A DNA stretch of 64,000 nucleotides from Nitrososphaerota archaeon (GCA_027386095.1 DAHXUN010000003.1:124001-188000); one strand, 5' to 3'. Shown: positions 8,127 to 16,659, numbered from the stretch's first letter. Notes: a model not told the origin generated them from the sequence alone. Numbers and translations are program-made.

Positions 8127-8555
8127 ATGTCGAAGGGGAAGCAGGCTGAGGAGAACAGGCTGAAGAGCCTGGTGGCCAAGAGGAAGGAGGTCGCCGACTC
8201 GAGGCCTGCCTTCGTGAGACAGGAGAGCTGGCGCTATGTCAGGATACACCCTGAGTGGCGTAAGCCCAAGGGCGTAGACAGCAAGATGAGGCGCCAGGAC
8301 AAGGGGTGGCCTCCGCTCGTCAGGGTCGGCTACAGGGGGCCTGCCGCCGCCAGAGGCCTGCACCCGAGCGGCCACTTCGAGGTAATCGTCCACAGACCGG
8401 AGGACCTGGCGCCGTTGGTGCCAGGGCGGGACGTGGCGCGGATCGGTGGCACGGTAGGGGCGAAGAAGAGGGCCGCGATCATAGAGAGAGCCACCGAGCT
8501 AGGGATAAGGGTCGTGAATCCGACCGGGTTGAGGATAATTGAATCTAAAGAGTAA
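8127..8555 (+). CDS. rpl32e: Large ribosomal subunit protein L32e (eL32)
   Basis: Archaeal/eukaryotic 50S protein. 142 residues; the conserved core WRYVRIHPEWRKPKGVDSKMR and VGYRGPAAARGLHPSG is unmistakable, and the C-terminal IERATELGIRVVNP matches the family. It overlaps rpl19e by 17 bases. Confidence 0.95.
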   Translation: MSKGKQAEENRLKSLVAKRKEVADSRPAFVRQESWRYVRIHPEWRKPKGVDSKMRRQDKGWPPLVRVGYRGPAAARGLHPSGHFEVIVHRPEDLAPLVPGRDVARIGGTVGAKKRAAIIERATELGIRVVNPTGLRIIESKE

Positions 8556-8973
8556 GCGGAGACTGGCGGCCTCTGTCCTGGGCGTCGGGGTGGACCGAAT
8601 CGTGTTCGACGACGACTACAACGACCTGATACAAGACGCTATCACCCGGAGCACCATCCGCGGCCTGGTGGGTTTCGGGGCCATCAAGGTCACTCCGGAG
8701 AAAGGGGTCTCCAGGGGGAGGTTCAGGACAAGGTCGAAGAAGCTCAAGCGCGGAAGGGGGGCCGGGTCTACAGAAGGGCGCGCCACAGCCAGAAACCCGA
8801 GGAAAGACCAGTGGGTCTCCAAGGTCCGAGCGCTGAGGTGGCGCCTCAAGGTGGCCAAGGAGAGGAAGGAGATCAGCCACGACGCCTACAAGAGGCTCTA
8901 CAAGCAGGTGAAGGGGGGCCAGGTGAGGGGGGTGAAGCACCTCCTCGAACTGATGAAGGAGGTAAAGAAGTGA
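8539..8973 (+). CDS. rpl19e: Large ribosomal subunit protein L19e (eL19)
   Basis: Archaeal/eukaryotic 50S protein that contacts the tunnel exit and an intersubunit bridge. 144 residues: NLKSKRRLAASVLGVG, the basic GRFRTRSKKLKRGRGAGSTEG segment and a C-terminal helix. TTG start within the rpl32e end; the TGA overlaps the rpl18 GTG. Confidence 0.94.
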   Translation: MNLKSKRRLAASVLGVGVDRIVFDDDYNDLIQDAITRSTIRGLVGFGAIKVTPEKGVSRGRFRTRSKKLKRGRGAGSTEGRATARNPRKDQWVSKVRALRWRLKVAKERKEISHDAYKRLYKQVKGGQVRGVKHLLELMKEVKK

Positions 8974-9554
8974 AGCAAGGTCACGTGCAGCTCCTAAGAA
9001 GGAGGCGCCAGGGGGTCACAGACTACAGGGCGAGGAAGCGGGCCATCACTTCGCAGAAGCCCCTACTTGTCGTGAGGATATCGAACAAGAACGTCACCGC
9101 TCAGTTCGTGAAGCCCACGTTCAAGGGGGACGTTGTCCTGTCGTCTTCCCACTCCAGGGAACTGTCGAAACTGGGGTGGCACGGTTCGGCGAAGTCGACC
9201 CCCGCCTGCTACCTGCTGGGGAGGCTCGCCGGGAAGAAGGCGGTTGCCGCGGGGGTGAAGGAGGCCGTAGTCTACAACGGGCTGGCGCCGTTTATCAGGG
9301 GGTCGAGGGTCGCCGCGCTCCTCAAAGGGGTGGTCGACTCCGGCCTGGCGGTCCCGGTGGGAGAAGAGGCCTATCCTGACGAGGACAGGCTCTCCGGGAG
9401 GCCCATCGCCGAGTATGCGGCGAAGCTCGCCGCCGAGGACAAGGACGCCTACGCCCGGGCGTTCTCCGCGCTACTGAAGGCGGGCTTCAAGCCTGAAAAC
9501 TACGCGGAGGAGTTCGAAAAGGTCAAGGCTACGATAGCCGGAGGGCGCAAATAA
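8970..9554 (+). CDS. rpl18: Large ribosomal subunit protein L18 (uL18)
   Basis: 5S rRNA-binding protein of the central protuberance. 194 residues; VQLLRRRRQGVTDYRARKRA, LVVRISNKNVTAQFV and the KSTPACYLLGRLAGKKA segment are archaeal L18. GTG at 8970 overlaps the L19e stop; the longer frame from 8811 is only out-of-frame rpl19e. Confidence 0.94.
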   Translation: MKQGHVQLLRRRRQGVTDYRARKRAITSQKPLLVVRISNKNVTAQFVKPTFKGDVVLSSSHSRELSKLGWHGSAKSTPACYLLGRLAGKKAVAAGVKEAVVYNGLAPFIRGSRVAALLKGVVDSGLAVPVGEEAYPDEDRLSGRPIAEYAAKLAAEDKDAYARAFSALLKAGFKPENYAEEFEKVKATIAGGRK

Positions 9555-10180
9555 TGCCGTACCAGAGGCGCGACCGCCAGGAAGAGGAGCAGGTCTGGGT
9601 GCCGCGGACGAAGCTCGGCACGCTGGTAAACGAGGGGAAGGTCACCTCCCTGGACGAGATTTTCAAGAGCGGCCAGAGGGTCCGCGAAGCAGAGATTGTG
9701 AAGAAGCTCCTCCCTGACCTTAGGAACGAGGTAGTGGGGGTCAGCGTGGTGCAGAAGCAGACCGACGCGGGGGAGCTCACACGCTTCCTGGCCGTGGTCG
9801 CCGTCGGGAACGGCGCCGGCTGGTTCGGGGTGGGCAAGGGGAAGGCGATGCAGACCAGGGAAGCCATCGAGAAGGCCACCACCGCTGCTCTGCTGAACAT
9901 CATCCCGGTCAAGCTCGGCTGCGGCTCCTGGGAGTGCCGGGACGGGAGGCCGCACTCGGTCCCCTACAGGATCAGGGGGAAGGCAGGGAGCGTCACCGTG
10001 GAGATAATGCCTGCCCCGAGGGCCCTGGGGCTGGTCGCGGGACCTGCGCTGAAGAACCTCCTCCAGCTCGCAGGAGTTAAGGACGCCTGGGTCAGGACCT
10101 TCGGCTCGACCAACACCATGTCGTCCCTCGCCAACGCCGTCTATGACGCCTTCAGGGAGTCGCACGGGCTCAACGTATAG
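9554..10180 (+). CDS. rps5: Small ribosomal subunit protein S5 (uS5)
   Basis: Decoding-fidelity protein of the 30S subunit. 208 residues; double-stranded RNA-binding-like N-domain with VGVSVVQKQTDAGELTRF, then the S5 C-terminal domain with GKGKAMQTREAIEKA and the GSTNTMSSLANAVYDAF end typical of archaeal S5. The ATG shares one base with the rpl18 stop. Confidence 0.95.
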   Translation: MPYQRRDRQEEEQVWVPRTKLGTLVNEGKVTSLDEIFKSGQRVREAEIVKKLLPDLRNEVVGVSVVQKQTDAGELTRFLAVVAVGNGAGWFGVGKGKAMQTREAIEKATTAALLNIIPVKLGCGSWECRDGRPHSVPYRIRGKAGSVTVEIMPAPRALGLVAGPALKNLLQLAGVKDAWVRTFGSTNTMSSLANAVYDAFRESHGLNV

Positions 10181-10191
10181 GTGGATGGAGC

Positions 10192-10656
10192 ATGGGTCTA
10201 ATCCTGGCTGTCAACCTCCATGGGCAGATCAACAGCTCCGCCCCTGTGAGGAAAGCCCTCAACGAGCTCTGGGTGGCAAAGAAGTTCTCAGCGTCTGTGG
10301 TCCCCGACGACCCTGCCACGGTGGGCATGCTCAGGCTCTGCAAAGACTACATAGCGTGGGCACCCGTAGAGGCTGGGCTGCTGGCCGACCTCCTTTCGAA
10401 GAGGGGGATGGCGAGCACTGCCAGGCCGCTGGACAAGGCCGCGCTCAAGAAGCTGGGGTTCAGCGACCACAAGGAGCTCGCCGCCAAGATGCTGAAGGAC
10501 CAGGCGAGGCTCTCCGCCTTCGCAGGGGTCCTCCCCTACTTCCGGCTGGCCCCGCCGAGGGGCGGGTTCAAGCGCTCCCTCCGGAGGCAGTTCACAGAGA
10601 AGGGCGAGCTAGGGAGCAACCCTAAGCTGGAAGAGATAGTGAGGAGGATGATCTGA
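10192..10656 (+). CDS. rpl30: Large ribosomal subunit protein L30 (uL30)
   Basis: 50S protein, long archaeal form of 154 residues rather than the 60 of bacteria. LAVNLHGQINSSAPVRKALNEL, VGMLRLCKDYIAWAPVEAG and the family-typical FRLAPPRGGFKRSLRRQF segment are present. GGTGGA just upstream is a good ribosome-binding site. Confidence 0.93.
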   Translation: MGLILAVNLHGQINSSAPVRKALNELWVAKKFSASVVPDDPATVGMLRLCKDYIAWAPVEAGLLADLLSKRGMASTARPLDKAALKKLGFSDHKELAAKMLKDQARLSAFAGVLPYFRLAPPRGGFKRSLRRQFTEKGELGSNPKLEEIVRRMI

Positions 10657-10657
10657 C

Positions 10658-11059
10658 ATGCCGACCAGAGCCAGGAAGGGGAGGAGGTACAGGGGGATGC
10701 GGACCCACGGGTACGGCCAGATAGGCCAGCACCGCCACTCGGGGAAGCAGGGAGGGCACGGCAACGCGGGCCTCCACAAACACAAGTGGAGCTGGCTTGT
10801 CATCAACGACCCCGACCACTTCGGCCGGGACCCGTTCAGGCCGCCGGGGCATCCGCGGCCGTCCAGATGGGTGAACGTCGGCCAGCTCGACGACCTCGCG
10901 AAGGGGAGCAGGTCTCTGGACCTGACCGCGCTTGGGGTAGGGAAGCTCCTGGGCACCGGGGCCGTCGGCGGGTCCTACGAGGTGAAGGTCGCCGCTTTCA
11001 CCAAGAAGGCTCAGGCTAAAATAGAGGCCGCGGGCGGAAAGATTCTGACTAAGGAGTAA
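10658..11059 (+). CDS. rpl15: Large ribosomal subunit protein L15 (uL15)
   Basis: Late-assembly 50S protein. 133 residues; the glycine-rich N-terminus RARKGRRYRGMRTHGYGQIGQHRHSG and the L18e/L15 fold at the C-terminus (LDLTALGVGKLLGTGAVGGS) are diagnostic. Adjacent to secY as in most genomes. Confidence 0.94.
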   Translation: MPTRARKGRRYRGMRTHGYGQIGQHRHSGKQGGHGNAGLHKHKWSWLVINDPDHFGRDPFRPPGHPRPSRWVNVGQLDDLAKGSRSLDLTALGVGKLLGTGAVGGSYEVKVAAFTKKAQAKIEAAGGKILTKE

Positions 11060-11070
11060 CCCCCGTCCAA

Positions 11071-12510
11071 ATGGCATCGATGCGAGAATTCATCAAGAGC
11101 GTAGGCACGGTCCTCCCAGAGATACCCAAGCCTGAGAGGAAGCCGACGCTCAACGAGCGCTTCATCTGGACAGGGATCGCCCTCATAGCGTACCTCGTGA
11201 TGGCCACGACTCCCCTGTACGGCATAACAGGGACGGCGGCCCAGTCGAACCCCAGCACCTTCCTCAGGGTCGTCTTCGCGTCCGCCCAGGGGACTCTCAT
11301 GCAGCTCGGGATAGGGCCGATCGTCACGGCTGGGCTCATCCTCCAGCTCCTCGTGGGCAGCGATATAATCAAACTGGACATGAGCGACCCCTCAGACAGG
11401 GCAATCTTCGGCTCGGCCACCAAGCTCCTCACTATAATCGTGATCGTGGGTGAGTCCATGGCCTACATCTATGGCGGAGCCCTCGGGACCCTGACCGCCG
11501 ACCAGTCAATCGTCATCTTCATCCAGCTGGTCATCGCCAGCATGCTCGTCCTGCTCTTCGACGAGATGATTCAGAAGGGGTGGGGGATAGGGAGCGGTGT
11601 CAGCCTGTTCATCCTCGCCGGGGTGGCCCAGCAGGTGATGTGGTACACGTTCTCCCCGATCCCGTTCCAGGTAGCCACCGGGGTCACGCAGATATTCGGG
11701 TTCATCCCAGGAGCCATCAGCCAGTTCTTCGCCGGGGACATCGGCTCCATCCTGATCAGGGAGAACTTCTACCCGAGCGTGATGACGTTCTCGCTGACTG
11801 TGGTGATGATTTTGGTGCTGATCTACATAGAAGGGATAAGGGTCGAGCTCCCCATCACATCGATAAAGTACAGAGGGTTCCAGGGGGTGTACCCGATCAA
11901 GCTACTCTACGTGTCCAACATCCCTGTGATCCTTGTCTCCGCGCTCGGAGCGAACATCACGTTCTTCGCCGAGCTCCTCGAAAGGTACAGCGCGAGCAAC
12001 CCTCCGTGGTGGTACCACTACCTCGCAGTGTTCCCTACCAGCAACTCCACTTCTGTATACAACGCCTCCCCCGTCGGCGGGCTGGTCTACTACCTGACGG
12101 CCCCTACGTCCTTCGGCGAGACGCTCAGCGACCCCATACACACCGTGATCTTCCTCCTCTTCCTGGTGGGCATGTCGGTGGTCTTCGCCAGGCTGTGGGT
12201 GGAGATAGGAGGCCTCAACTCCAGGGCGGTGGCGAAGAACCTGATGGACGCTGACGTCCAGGTGCCAGGGTTCAGGCGGTCAGGCCTCTCCATAGAGCAG
12301 ATGCTGAACAGGTACATCCCCACCCTGACCATCATAGGGGGTATCCTGATAGGGCTGATTGCCGGCGTGGCTGACATAGTCGGGGTGTTCGGGACAGGCA
12401 TAGGCATGCTCCTGATGGTGGACATCATCCTCCAGTACTACCAGATGCTGCTGAAGGAACAGGTGGAAGAGGTGTCGCCGGCTCTGGCGGGGCTCATCGG
12501 AGCTGGTTAG
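11071..12510 (+). CDS. secY: Protein translocase subunit SecY
   Basis: Channel subunit of the Sec translocon in the cytoplasmic membrane. 479 residues, about ten hydrophobic helices. Features include NERFIWTGIALIAYLVMATTP for helix 1, a plug region with QLGIGPIVTAGLILQLL, the cytoplasmic loop IEGIRVELPI, and the C-terminal GTGIGMLLMVDIILQYYQ segment. It follows L15 and precedes adenylate kinase, the classical spc-operon end in archaea. It would export the surface proteins seen at 57-62 kb. Confidence 0.96.
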   Translation: MASMREFIKSVGTVLPEIPKPERKPTLNERFIWTGIALIAYLVMATTPLYGITGTAAQSNPSTFLRVVFASAQGTLMQLGIGPIVTAGLILQLLVGSDIIKLDMSDPSDRAIFGSATKLLTIIVIVGESMAYIYGGALGTLTADQSIVIFIQLVIASMLVLLFDEMIQKGWGIGSGVSLFILAGVAQQVMWYTFSPIPFQVATGVTQIFGFIPGAISQFFAGDIGSILIRENFYPSVMTFSLTVVMILVLIYIEGIRVELPITSIKYRGFQGVYPIKLLYVSNIPVILVSALGANITFFAELLERYSASNPPWWYHYLAVFPTSNSTSVYNASPVGGLVYYLTAPTSFGETLSDPIHTVIFLLFLVGMSVVFARLWVEIGGLNSRAVAKNLMDADVQVPGFRRSGLSIEQMLNRYIPTLTIIGGILIGLIAGVADIVGVFGTGIGMLLMVDIILQYYQMLLKEQVEEVSPALAGLIGAG

Positions 12511-12512
12511 CC

Positions 12513-13085
12513 GTGGGGCTGCGCGCCGTCATAGTGGGCATACCGGGGGTCGGGAAGACCACGGTCCTGGAGAAGGTCGTGGCTAGCTACAGGGGAGCCA
12601 GGCTGGCGAACTTCGGCACGATCATGCTCGAGGTCGGCAGGTCAGAGAAGCTCGTGCAGTTCAGGGACGAGCTCAGGAGGCTCCCGCTGGGGACGCAGAG
12701 GCGCCTTCAGAAGACCGCCGCAGCCAAGATCTCGCTCATGAAGGACAAGCTCGTGGTGGTCGACACCCATCTTTTCATCAGGACCCGCGACGGCTTCTGG
12801 CCCGGGCTCCCGTTCGACGTCGTGAGGGCCCTGAAGCCGACCCACCTCATACTCCTGGAGGCTTCGCCCGCGGAGGTCGCCCGGAGGAGGGCCAGCGACA
12901 CGAAAAGATACAGAGACCCCGCCACCGAGGCGTCGCTCGCCGAGGAGCTGGAGCTCGCGAGAAGCTTCGTCGCTGCCTGCTCGACCATCACAGGCGCCCC
13001 CATCACGATAGTCAGGAACGGGGAAGGCATGCAGGCTGAGGTCGCGCGGTCCATAGCCGGGATGCTGGAGCGAGCTTCGTCATGA
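12513..13085 (+). CDS. adkA: Archaeal adenylate kinase
   Basis: Converts ATP and AMP to two ADP. 190 residues of the archaeal AdkA type, with the Walker A motif GIPGVGKTT at residues 9-17 and the TQRRLQKTAA helix. GTG start two bases after the secY stop; the gene overlaps the next by four bases. Unlike bacterial Adk, no zinc LID is seen. Confidence 0.9.
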   Translation: MGLRAVIVGIPGVGKTTVLEKVVASYRGARLANFGTIMLEVGRSEKLVQFRDELRRLPLGTQRRLQKTAAAKISLMKDKLVVVDTHLFIRTRDGFWPGLPFDVVRALKPTHLILLEASPAEVARRRASDTKRYRDPATEASLAEELELARSFVAACSTITGAPITIVRNGEGMQAEVARSIAGMLERASS

Positions 13086-13999
13086 AGGCCGGGGCAAAGA
13101 GGAGGTCCCAGGGCGGGCCGTCCTTGGGGAGCTCCAGGCTGATCACCTACGCCCTCGTGGGCCTCATAGTCGTCCTGGTCGGGTACTACGTGGTCCTCCC
13201 TGCCGTCGTACCCCGGTCGACCGCCACGACGACGACCAGCGCCAGCGCCGGGGATGTCAAGTTCAACACCTCTTCTGACATCTCGGGGGCGTCCATCCTG
13301 CTGACCGCCACCAACCTGGCTCCAAACCAGAACGTGACCGCCACCTTCGGGCCCGCTCCGTTGCAGCTCGTCAACTCCTCGACGGGGGCGACCTCCTGCA
13401 GCACCAACGACAAGGGCGACATCTCAGGGTGCATGTTCTGGGTCCCCAAGGCGTCATCAGGCTCCTACTCCGTCGTCCTGACGGCCGGCACGACGAGCGG
13501 GGTCGCCCGCTTCACCATACCTCGGTACGTCCCGCCTGTGTCCACCGTGCTGGTCACGACGACCTCAGTGCTGCTGGGGCTCGTCACCCAGGTCGTGACC
13601 AAGAGGGTAGTCGACCTTGACGCCGAGAGGAGGATGAGGGCAGAGGTGAACGCCTTCCAGAAGGAGAAGCGAGCGGCGACCTTGGCCAAGGACAAGGAGA
13701 AGCTCGACAAGCTCAAAAAGAGAGAGCTCGCCGTCCAGCAGGAGCAGCTGAGGGTGCAGCGGGCAAGGCTCAAGGTGACGGCGGTCACCTTCGTCCCCCT
13801 GCTGGTTGTCTACTACCTGATGGCCAGCTTCCTCGGGGGGTACGGGGTCATAGTCGCGTTCACGCCGATACCGATCCCCATCATCGCAGGCGCGACCCAG
13901 CATGCCGGGGTGTACAACGTCAGCCTCGTCTGGTGGTACTTCCTCAGCTCCTTCGCTTTCTCCACCATGCTAGGGCGCCTGCTGCACACCACCCCATAG
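13082..13999 (+). CDS. DUF106 (EMC3/YidC-related) membrane insertase with an N-terminal ectodomain
   Basis: The C-terminal half (about residues 155-305) matches archaeal DUF106/EMC3-like insertases of the Oxa1 superfamily: a transmembrane helix, a basic coiled-coil hairpin (ERRMRAEVNAFQKEKRAATLAKDKEKLDKLKKRELA) and two or three further helices with IPIPIIAG. Its place between adkA and cmk is the standard context. Unusual is the N-terminal half: a signal-anchor helix at residues 19-41 followed by about 110 Ser/Thr-rich residues with an immunoglobulin-like strand pattern and two cysteines. That part would face outside. Standard archaeal DUF106 proteins are much shorter. The fusion reads through without a frameshift. 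Confidence 0.75.
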   Translation: MKAGAKRRSQGGPSLGSSRLITYALVGLIVVLVGYYVVLPAVVPRSTATTTTSASAGDVKFNTSSDISGASILLTATNLAPNQNVTATFGPAPLQLVNSSTGATSCSTNDKGDISGCMFWVPKASSGSYSVVLTAGTTSGVARFTIPRYVPPVSTVLVTTTSVLLGLVTQVVTKRVVDLDAERRMRAEVNAFQKEKRAATLAKDKEKLDKLKKRELAVQQEQLRVQRARLKVTAVTFVPLLVVYYLMASFLGGYGVIVAFTPIPIPIIAGATQHAGVYNVSLVWWYFLSSFAFSTMLGRLLHTTP

Positions 14000-14007
14000 G
14001 GAGTGCT

Positions 14008-14568
14008 TTGAAGGCGATCATAATCTCCGGGCTGCCCGCCGTGGGCAAGACCTCTGTCTCACGCCAGGTGGCGGAGTCACTGGGGACCCCGATGGTAGGC
14101 GGAGGGGACGTCCTGAAGGAGATGGCAGTGGAAGAGGGCTACACCCCGGGGGGCGAAGACTGGTGGGACAAGGGGGACGGGATGAAGTTCCTGCAGGAGA
14201 GGAAGCGCCATCTGGACTTCGACAAGGAGGTGGACGCCAGGCTACTCAAGAAGGCCAAGAAAGGGGACGTCGTCATAACCAGCTACCCCGTTCCATGGCT
14301 CACCAAGGACGGGATCAAGGTATGGCTTGCAGGGTCTGTGGAGAGCAGGGCCAGCAGGATGTCCAAGAGGGACGGGATCAGCGTCTCCGAGTGCGAGGCG
14401 ATACTCTCAGTGAGGGACCTGGAGAACTACAGGCTCTACAAGAAGATCTACGGGATAGAGTTCGGCAAGGACCTCAAACCCTTCGACCTAGTCGTCGAGA
14501 CAGACTCGATCGACGAGACCAAGGTGGCCGAGATAGTGATACACTACGTGAAGAGCAGGAGGGACTGA
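14008..14568 (+). CDS. cmk: Cytidylate kinase, archaeal type
   Basis: Phosphorylates CMP/dCMP. 186 residues with Walker A GLPAVGKT (residues 8-15) and the EDWWDKG segment typical of archaeal CMP kinases. The TTG at 14008 is nine bases after the upstream stop; the frame open from 13933 runs back through that gene and is not used. It is followed directly by cbf5 with no L14e or L34e gene between. Confidence 0.87.
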   Translation: MKAIIISGLPAVGKTSVSRQVAESLGTPMVGGGDVLKEMAVEEGYTPGGEDWWDKGDGMKFLQERKRHLDFDKEVDARLLKKAKKGDVVITSYPVPWLTKDGIKVWLAGSVESRASRMSKRDGISVSECEAILSVRDLENYRLYKKIYGIEFGKDLKPFDLVVETDSIDETKVAEIVIHYVKSRRD

Positions 14569-14569
14569 C

Positions 14570-15577
14570 GTGCAAGCCCAGAAGATGCTTGTCCTCGACG
14601 AAGAGGCCTCTGACCCCGAGCACGGGCACCTCCCCGCCTCGAGGCCCGTCCAGTCGCTGCTCGACTACGGCCTCGTCCCTCTCGACAAGCCCCGTGGCCC
14701 CACCAGCCACGAGGTGGTCGCCTGGACCAGGAAACTCCTCGGCGTGGAGAAGGCCGGGCATAGCGGCACCCTCGACCCCCCTGTCTCCGGGCTCCTCCCA
14801 ATCGGGCTCGGCCAGTCGACCAGGGCCCTCAGCCTGCTGCTGCTCTACCCGAAGGAGTATCGCGGGGTGATGCGGGTCCACTCCTCAGTCCCCAAGAAGG
14901 AGCTCGAAAGGGTGAAAGAGGAGTTCACTGGCGAGATCTTCCAGCGCCCTCCCCAGCGCTCCTCCGTGTCCAGGCAGACCAGGACGAGGACCGTCTATGA
15001 GTTCGAGATAGAAGAATCGGCGGGGAACCTGCACCTCTTCAGGGTGCTCTGCCAGTCCGGGACGTACATACGGAAGCTGATCTACGACATGGGGGAGGTA
15101 CTCGGCGTGGGGGCGACGATGGTGGAGCTCAGGCGAACCAGGGTGGGACCCCTGACCGAGGAGAGAGGGTTCGTCACCCTCCACCAGCTCAACGACGCGG
15201 TCTTCCGGTTGAAGGCGGGGGACGAAGCGCCGCTCCGGCGGCTGGTCCTCCCGGTGGAAGAGTCCCTGGGACCAATCGGCAGGATTGTCATCCGTGACTC
15301 GGCGGTCGACGCCATCTGTCACGGCGCCCGCCTCGGCATACCGGGCGTGCTCTCGCTCTCGCCAGGTATCAAGAAGGACGACCCGGTCGCCATATTGAGC
15401 GCCAAGGGGGAGCTGGTCGCCATAGGCAAGGCGCTCCTCTCGGCCGCCGAGCTCCGACCGCTGAAGCGGGGACTGGCAGCCTCAACAGACCGCGTTGTCA
15501 TGAGGGCGGGGACCTACCCTCGGATGTGGAAGACGCACAGGAAGGGAGAGGCAGGGGACGCCGCCGCCTCGAGTTAG
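14570..15577 (+). CDS. cbf5: tRNA/rRNA pseudouridine synthase Cbf5 (TruB family)
   Basis: Catalytic subunit of the H/ACA guide RNP; also makes pseudouridine 55 in tRNA. 335 residues. The catalytic motif GHSGTLDPPVSG has Asp69, and the SGTYIRKLIYDMGEVLG motif is present. A PUA domain occupies residues 250-325 (IVIRDSAVDAICHGARLGIPGVL). GTG start one base after the cmk stop. Last gene of the long operon; the accessory island begins 30 bp downstream. Confidence 0.94.
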   Translation: MQAQKMLVLDEEASDPEHGHLPASRPVQSLLDYGLVPLDKPRGPTSHEVVAWTRKLLGVEKAGHSGTLDPPVSGLLPIGLGQSTRALSLLLLYPKEYRGVMRVHSSVPKKELERVKEEFTGEIFQRPPQRSSVSRQTRTRTVYEFEIEESAGNLHLFRVLCQSGTYIRKLIYDMGEVLGVGATMVELRRTRVGPLTEERGFVTLHQLNDAVFRLKAGDEAPLRRLVLPVEESLGPIGRIVIRDSAVDAICHGARLGIPGVLSLSPGIKKDDPVAILSAKGELVAIGKALLSAAELRPLKRGLAASTDRVVMRAGTYPRMWKTHRKGEAGDAAASS

Positions 15578-15578
15578 G

Positions 15579-15586
15579 TTTTAAGC
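15579..15586 (+). promoter_or_regulatory. TATA-like box ahead of the tRNA-like remnant
   Basis: GTTTTAAG lies 22-29 bp before the first base of the tRNA-like sequence at 15608, the position expected of an archaeal tRNA promoter. A comparable TTTTAA is found at the same distance before the second copy (18604-18609). Confidence 0.4.
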
Positions 15587-15607
15587 GCCCCAACGGGGCT
15601 CGTGAAC

Positions 15608-15629
15608 GCCGGGATCGCCTAATCTGGTA
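15608..15629 (+). repeat. Left 22-bp direct repeat (putative att site)
   Basis: 22 bases starting GCCGGGATCGCC and ending TGGTA match 18634-18655 exactly, while flanking bases differ. This is the arrangement left by integration at the 5' part of a tRNA gene. Confidence 0.6.
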
Positions 15630-15668
15630 AAGCTCCCATCCTGCGGGTGCCCTACCTCATTTCCGGCG
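15608..15668 (+). pseudogene. tRNA-like remnant (damaged copy)
   Basis: The first 22 bases are identical to the tRNA gene at 18634. The ends still form a seven-pair acceptor stem (GCCGGGA at 15608-15614 with TTCCGGC at 15661-15667) followed by a discriminator-like G. But the D-stem is broken (AAGC instead of GGGC), there is no TTCAAAT T-arm, and only about 61 bases separate the ends. Best read as one end of an element inserted in, or copied from, a tRNA gene. It could instead be a decayed tRNA paralogue. Confidence 0.5.
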
Positions 15669-15674
15669 TCAATC

Positions 15675-15728
15675 TTGGTTGATGTCATGTCAATTGCATA
15701 TCCGCCTTCGGTATATGCGCACCAACCA
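15675..15728. other. Nested inverted repeats in the convergent gap
   Basis: An outer arm TGGTTG (15676-15681) can pair with CAACCA (15723-15728). An inner hairpin GCATAT-CCG / CGG-TATATGC (15696-15718) is closed by CCTT. A further GGAGCC / GGCTCC pair (15742-15747 with 15775-15780) follows. The region lies between convergent cbf5 and the toxin gene, so it could be a terminator or a structured RNA; no known RNA family is recognised. Confidence 0.35.
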
Positions 15729-15799
15729 GTGTCAGCGGCCAGGAGCCAAGCGCGCTATACATCTCGGTCCTGAGGGCTCCGCGCGCTACTTACGCGCCC

Positions 15800-16642
15800 C
15801 TAGTCTGAGAGACAACCTGCAGCCTTCATGACCGCGAAGGTTTCCTCCTTCACGAAGGCATAAATCCCATCCCAGTTGTCGAGGTAGGTTCGACGCGCTT
15901 CCTTGGGCAGCTTTATGGCGTTCTTAGCTCCGTCAGCCCCTGAAGTCTCTTTGAATCTTTCGTAGAGGATGCTCGGCGTCAACTTCACCCGGGCTTCCTT
16001 GAGAGAAGCGACCAGTTCTGGTCGTGTGACTCTGGCATCGCTCAGTTTCGTCAGCGCATAGATGTCAAAGATGTCCTTGTAGAGGTCCTTAACCGGTCTA
16101 TGCGGAATGATTTGCATCTTGCCTGCGATGATCTGAGAAGCAGGCAAGACAGGTATCTCCCCCTTCACGTAGTCCACGGAGATGTATGATTTCGGCTTCC
16201 GCATCTCGAATGATTTCGGAGGATGCGTGTTGGTTACAGTGATGGAGAATTCTGGTGGAACATCCCCCAACTTGAATGACTGGTGGTACGAACGGACTAG
16301 CGCGACGGTGCACTGCCTCAGATCCGTTGGGACCGCAGAGTCATACCTCTTGAATCTCTTCTCCTCCTGTATTCCATATCCAACTTCCCTTACATCTCCC
16401 ACTCTCTTGAGGTCCTTCAGAGTCTGATGGATGTCAGGGGCATTGGAGTAGAAGTCGAGATCGATGCTGAACCTTTGAAGCTCTTGAGGTAGATAAGCCC
16501 TGACTCCGTGGCCACCGCCAAGGACTAGTGGATCCCCTCCTTTCATCAGCCCCTTCGTCCTGAACTCTTCGAGAGTAATCAGAAGGTTGTACTCTCTTTC
16601 CACCAGTGATTCGTGCAGACCGAGTCTGCTCGCGATATCCAC
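15800..16642 (-). CDS. abiEii: AbiEii-type nucleotidyltransferase toxin
   Basis: 280 residues of the AbiEii/DUF1814 family: motif LGGGHGVRAY at residues 41-50 followed by SIDLDFYS with Asp61 and Asp63 as the metal-binding pair of the nucleotidyltransferase fold. Family members are toxins (abortive infection, or tRNA 3'-end modification in MenT-like relatives). GTG start 17 bp after the AbiEi-like gene, so the pair is an operon. GC and codon use are lower than in the surrounding housekeeping genes, consistent with transfer. The exact target cannot be read from the sequence. Confidence 0.82.
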   Translation of the reverse strand: MDIASRLGLHESLVEREYNLLITLEEFRTKGLMKGGDPLVLGGGHGVRAYLPQELQRFSIDLDFYSNAPDIHQTLKDLKRVGDVREVGYGIQEEKRFKRYDSAVPTDLRQCTVALVRSYHQSFKLGDVPPEFSITVTNTHPPKSFEMRKPKSYISVDYVKGEIPVLPASQIIAGKMQIIPHRPVKDLYKDIFDIYALTKLSDARVTRPELVASLKEARVKLTPSILYERFKETSGADGAKNAIKLPKEARRTYLDNWDGIYAFVKEETFAVMKAAGCLSD

Positions 16643-16659
16643 GATCTGCCTGTTCGAGA

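Noticed and set aside
15608..15668. Functional tRNA gene
   Set aside because: The acceptor ends pair but the D-stem is broken and no T-arm is present, so it is treated as a remnant.
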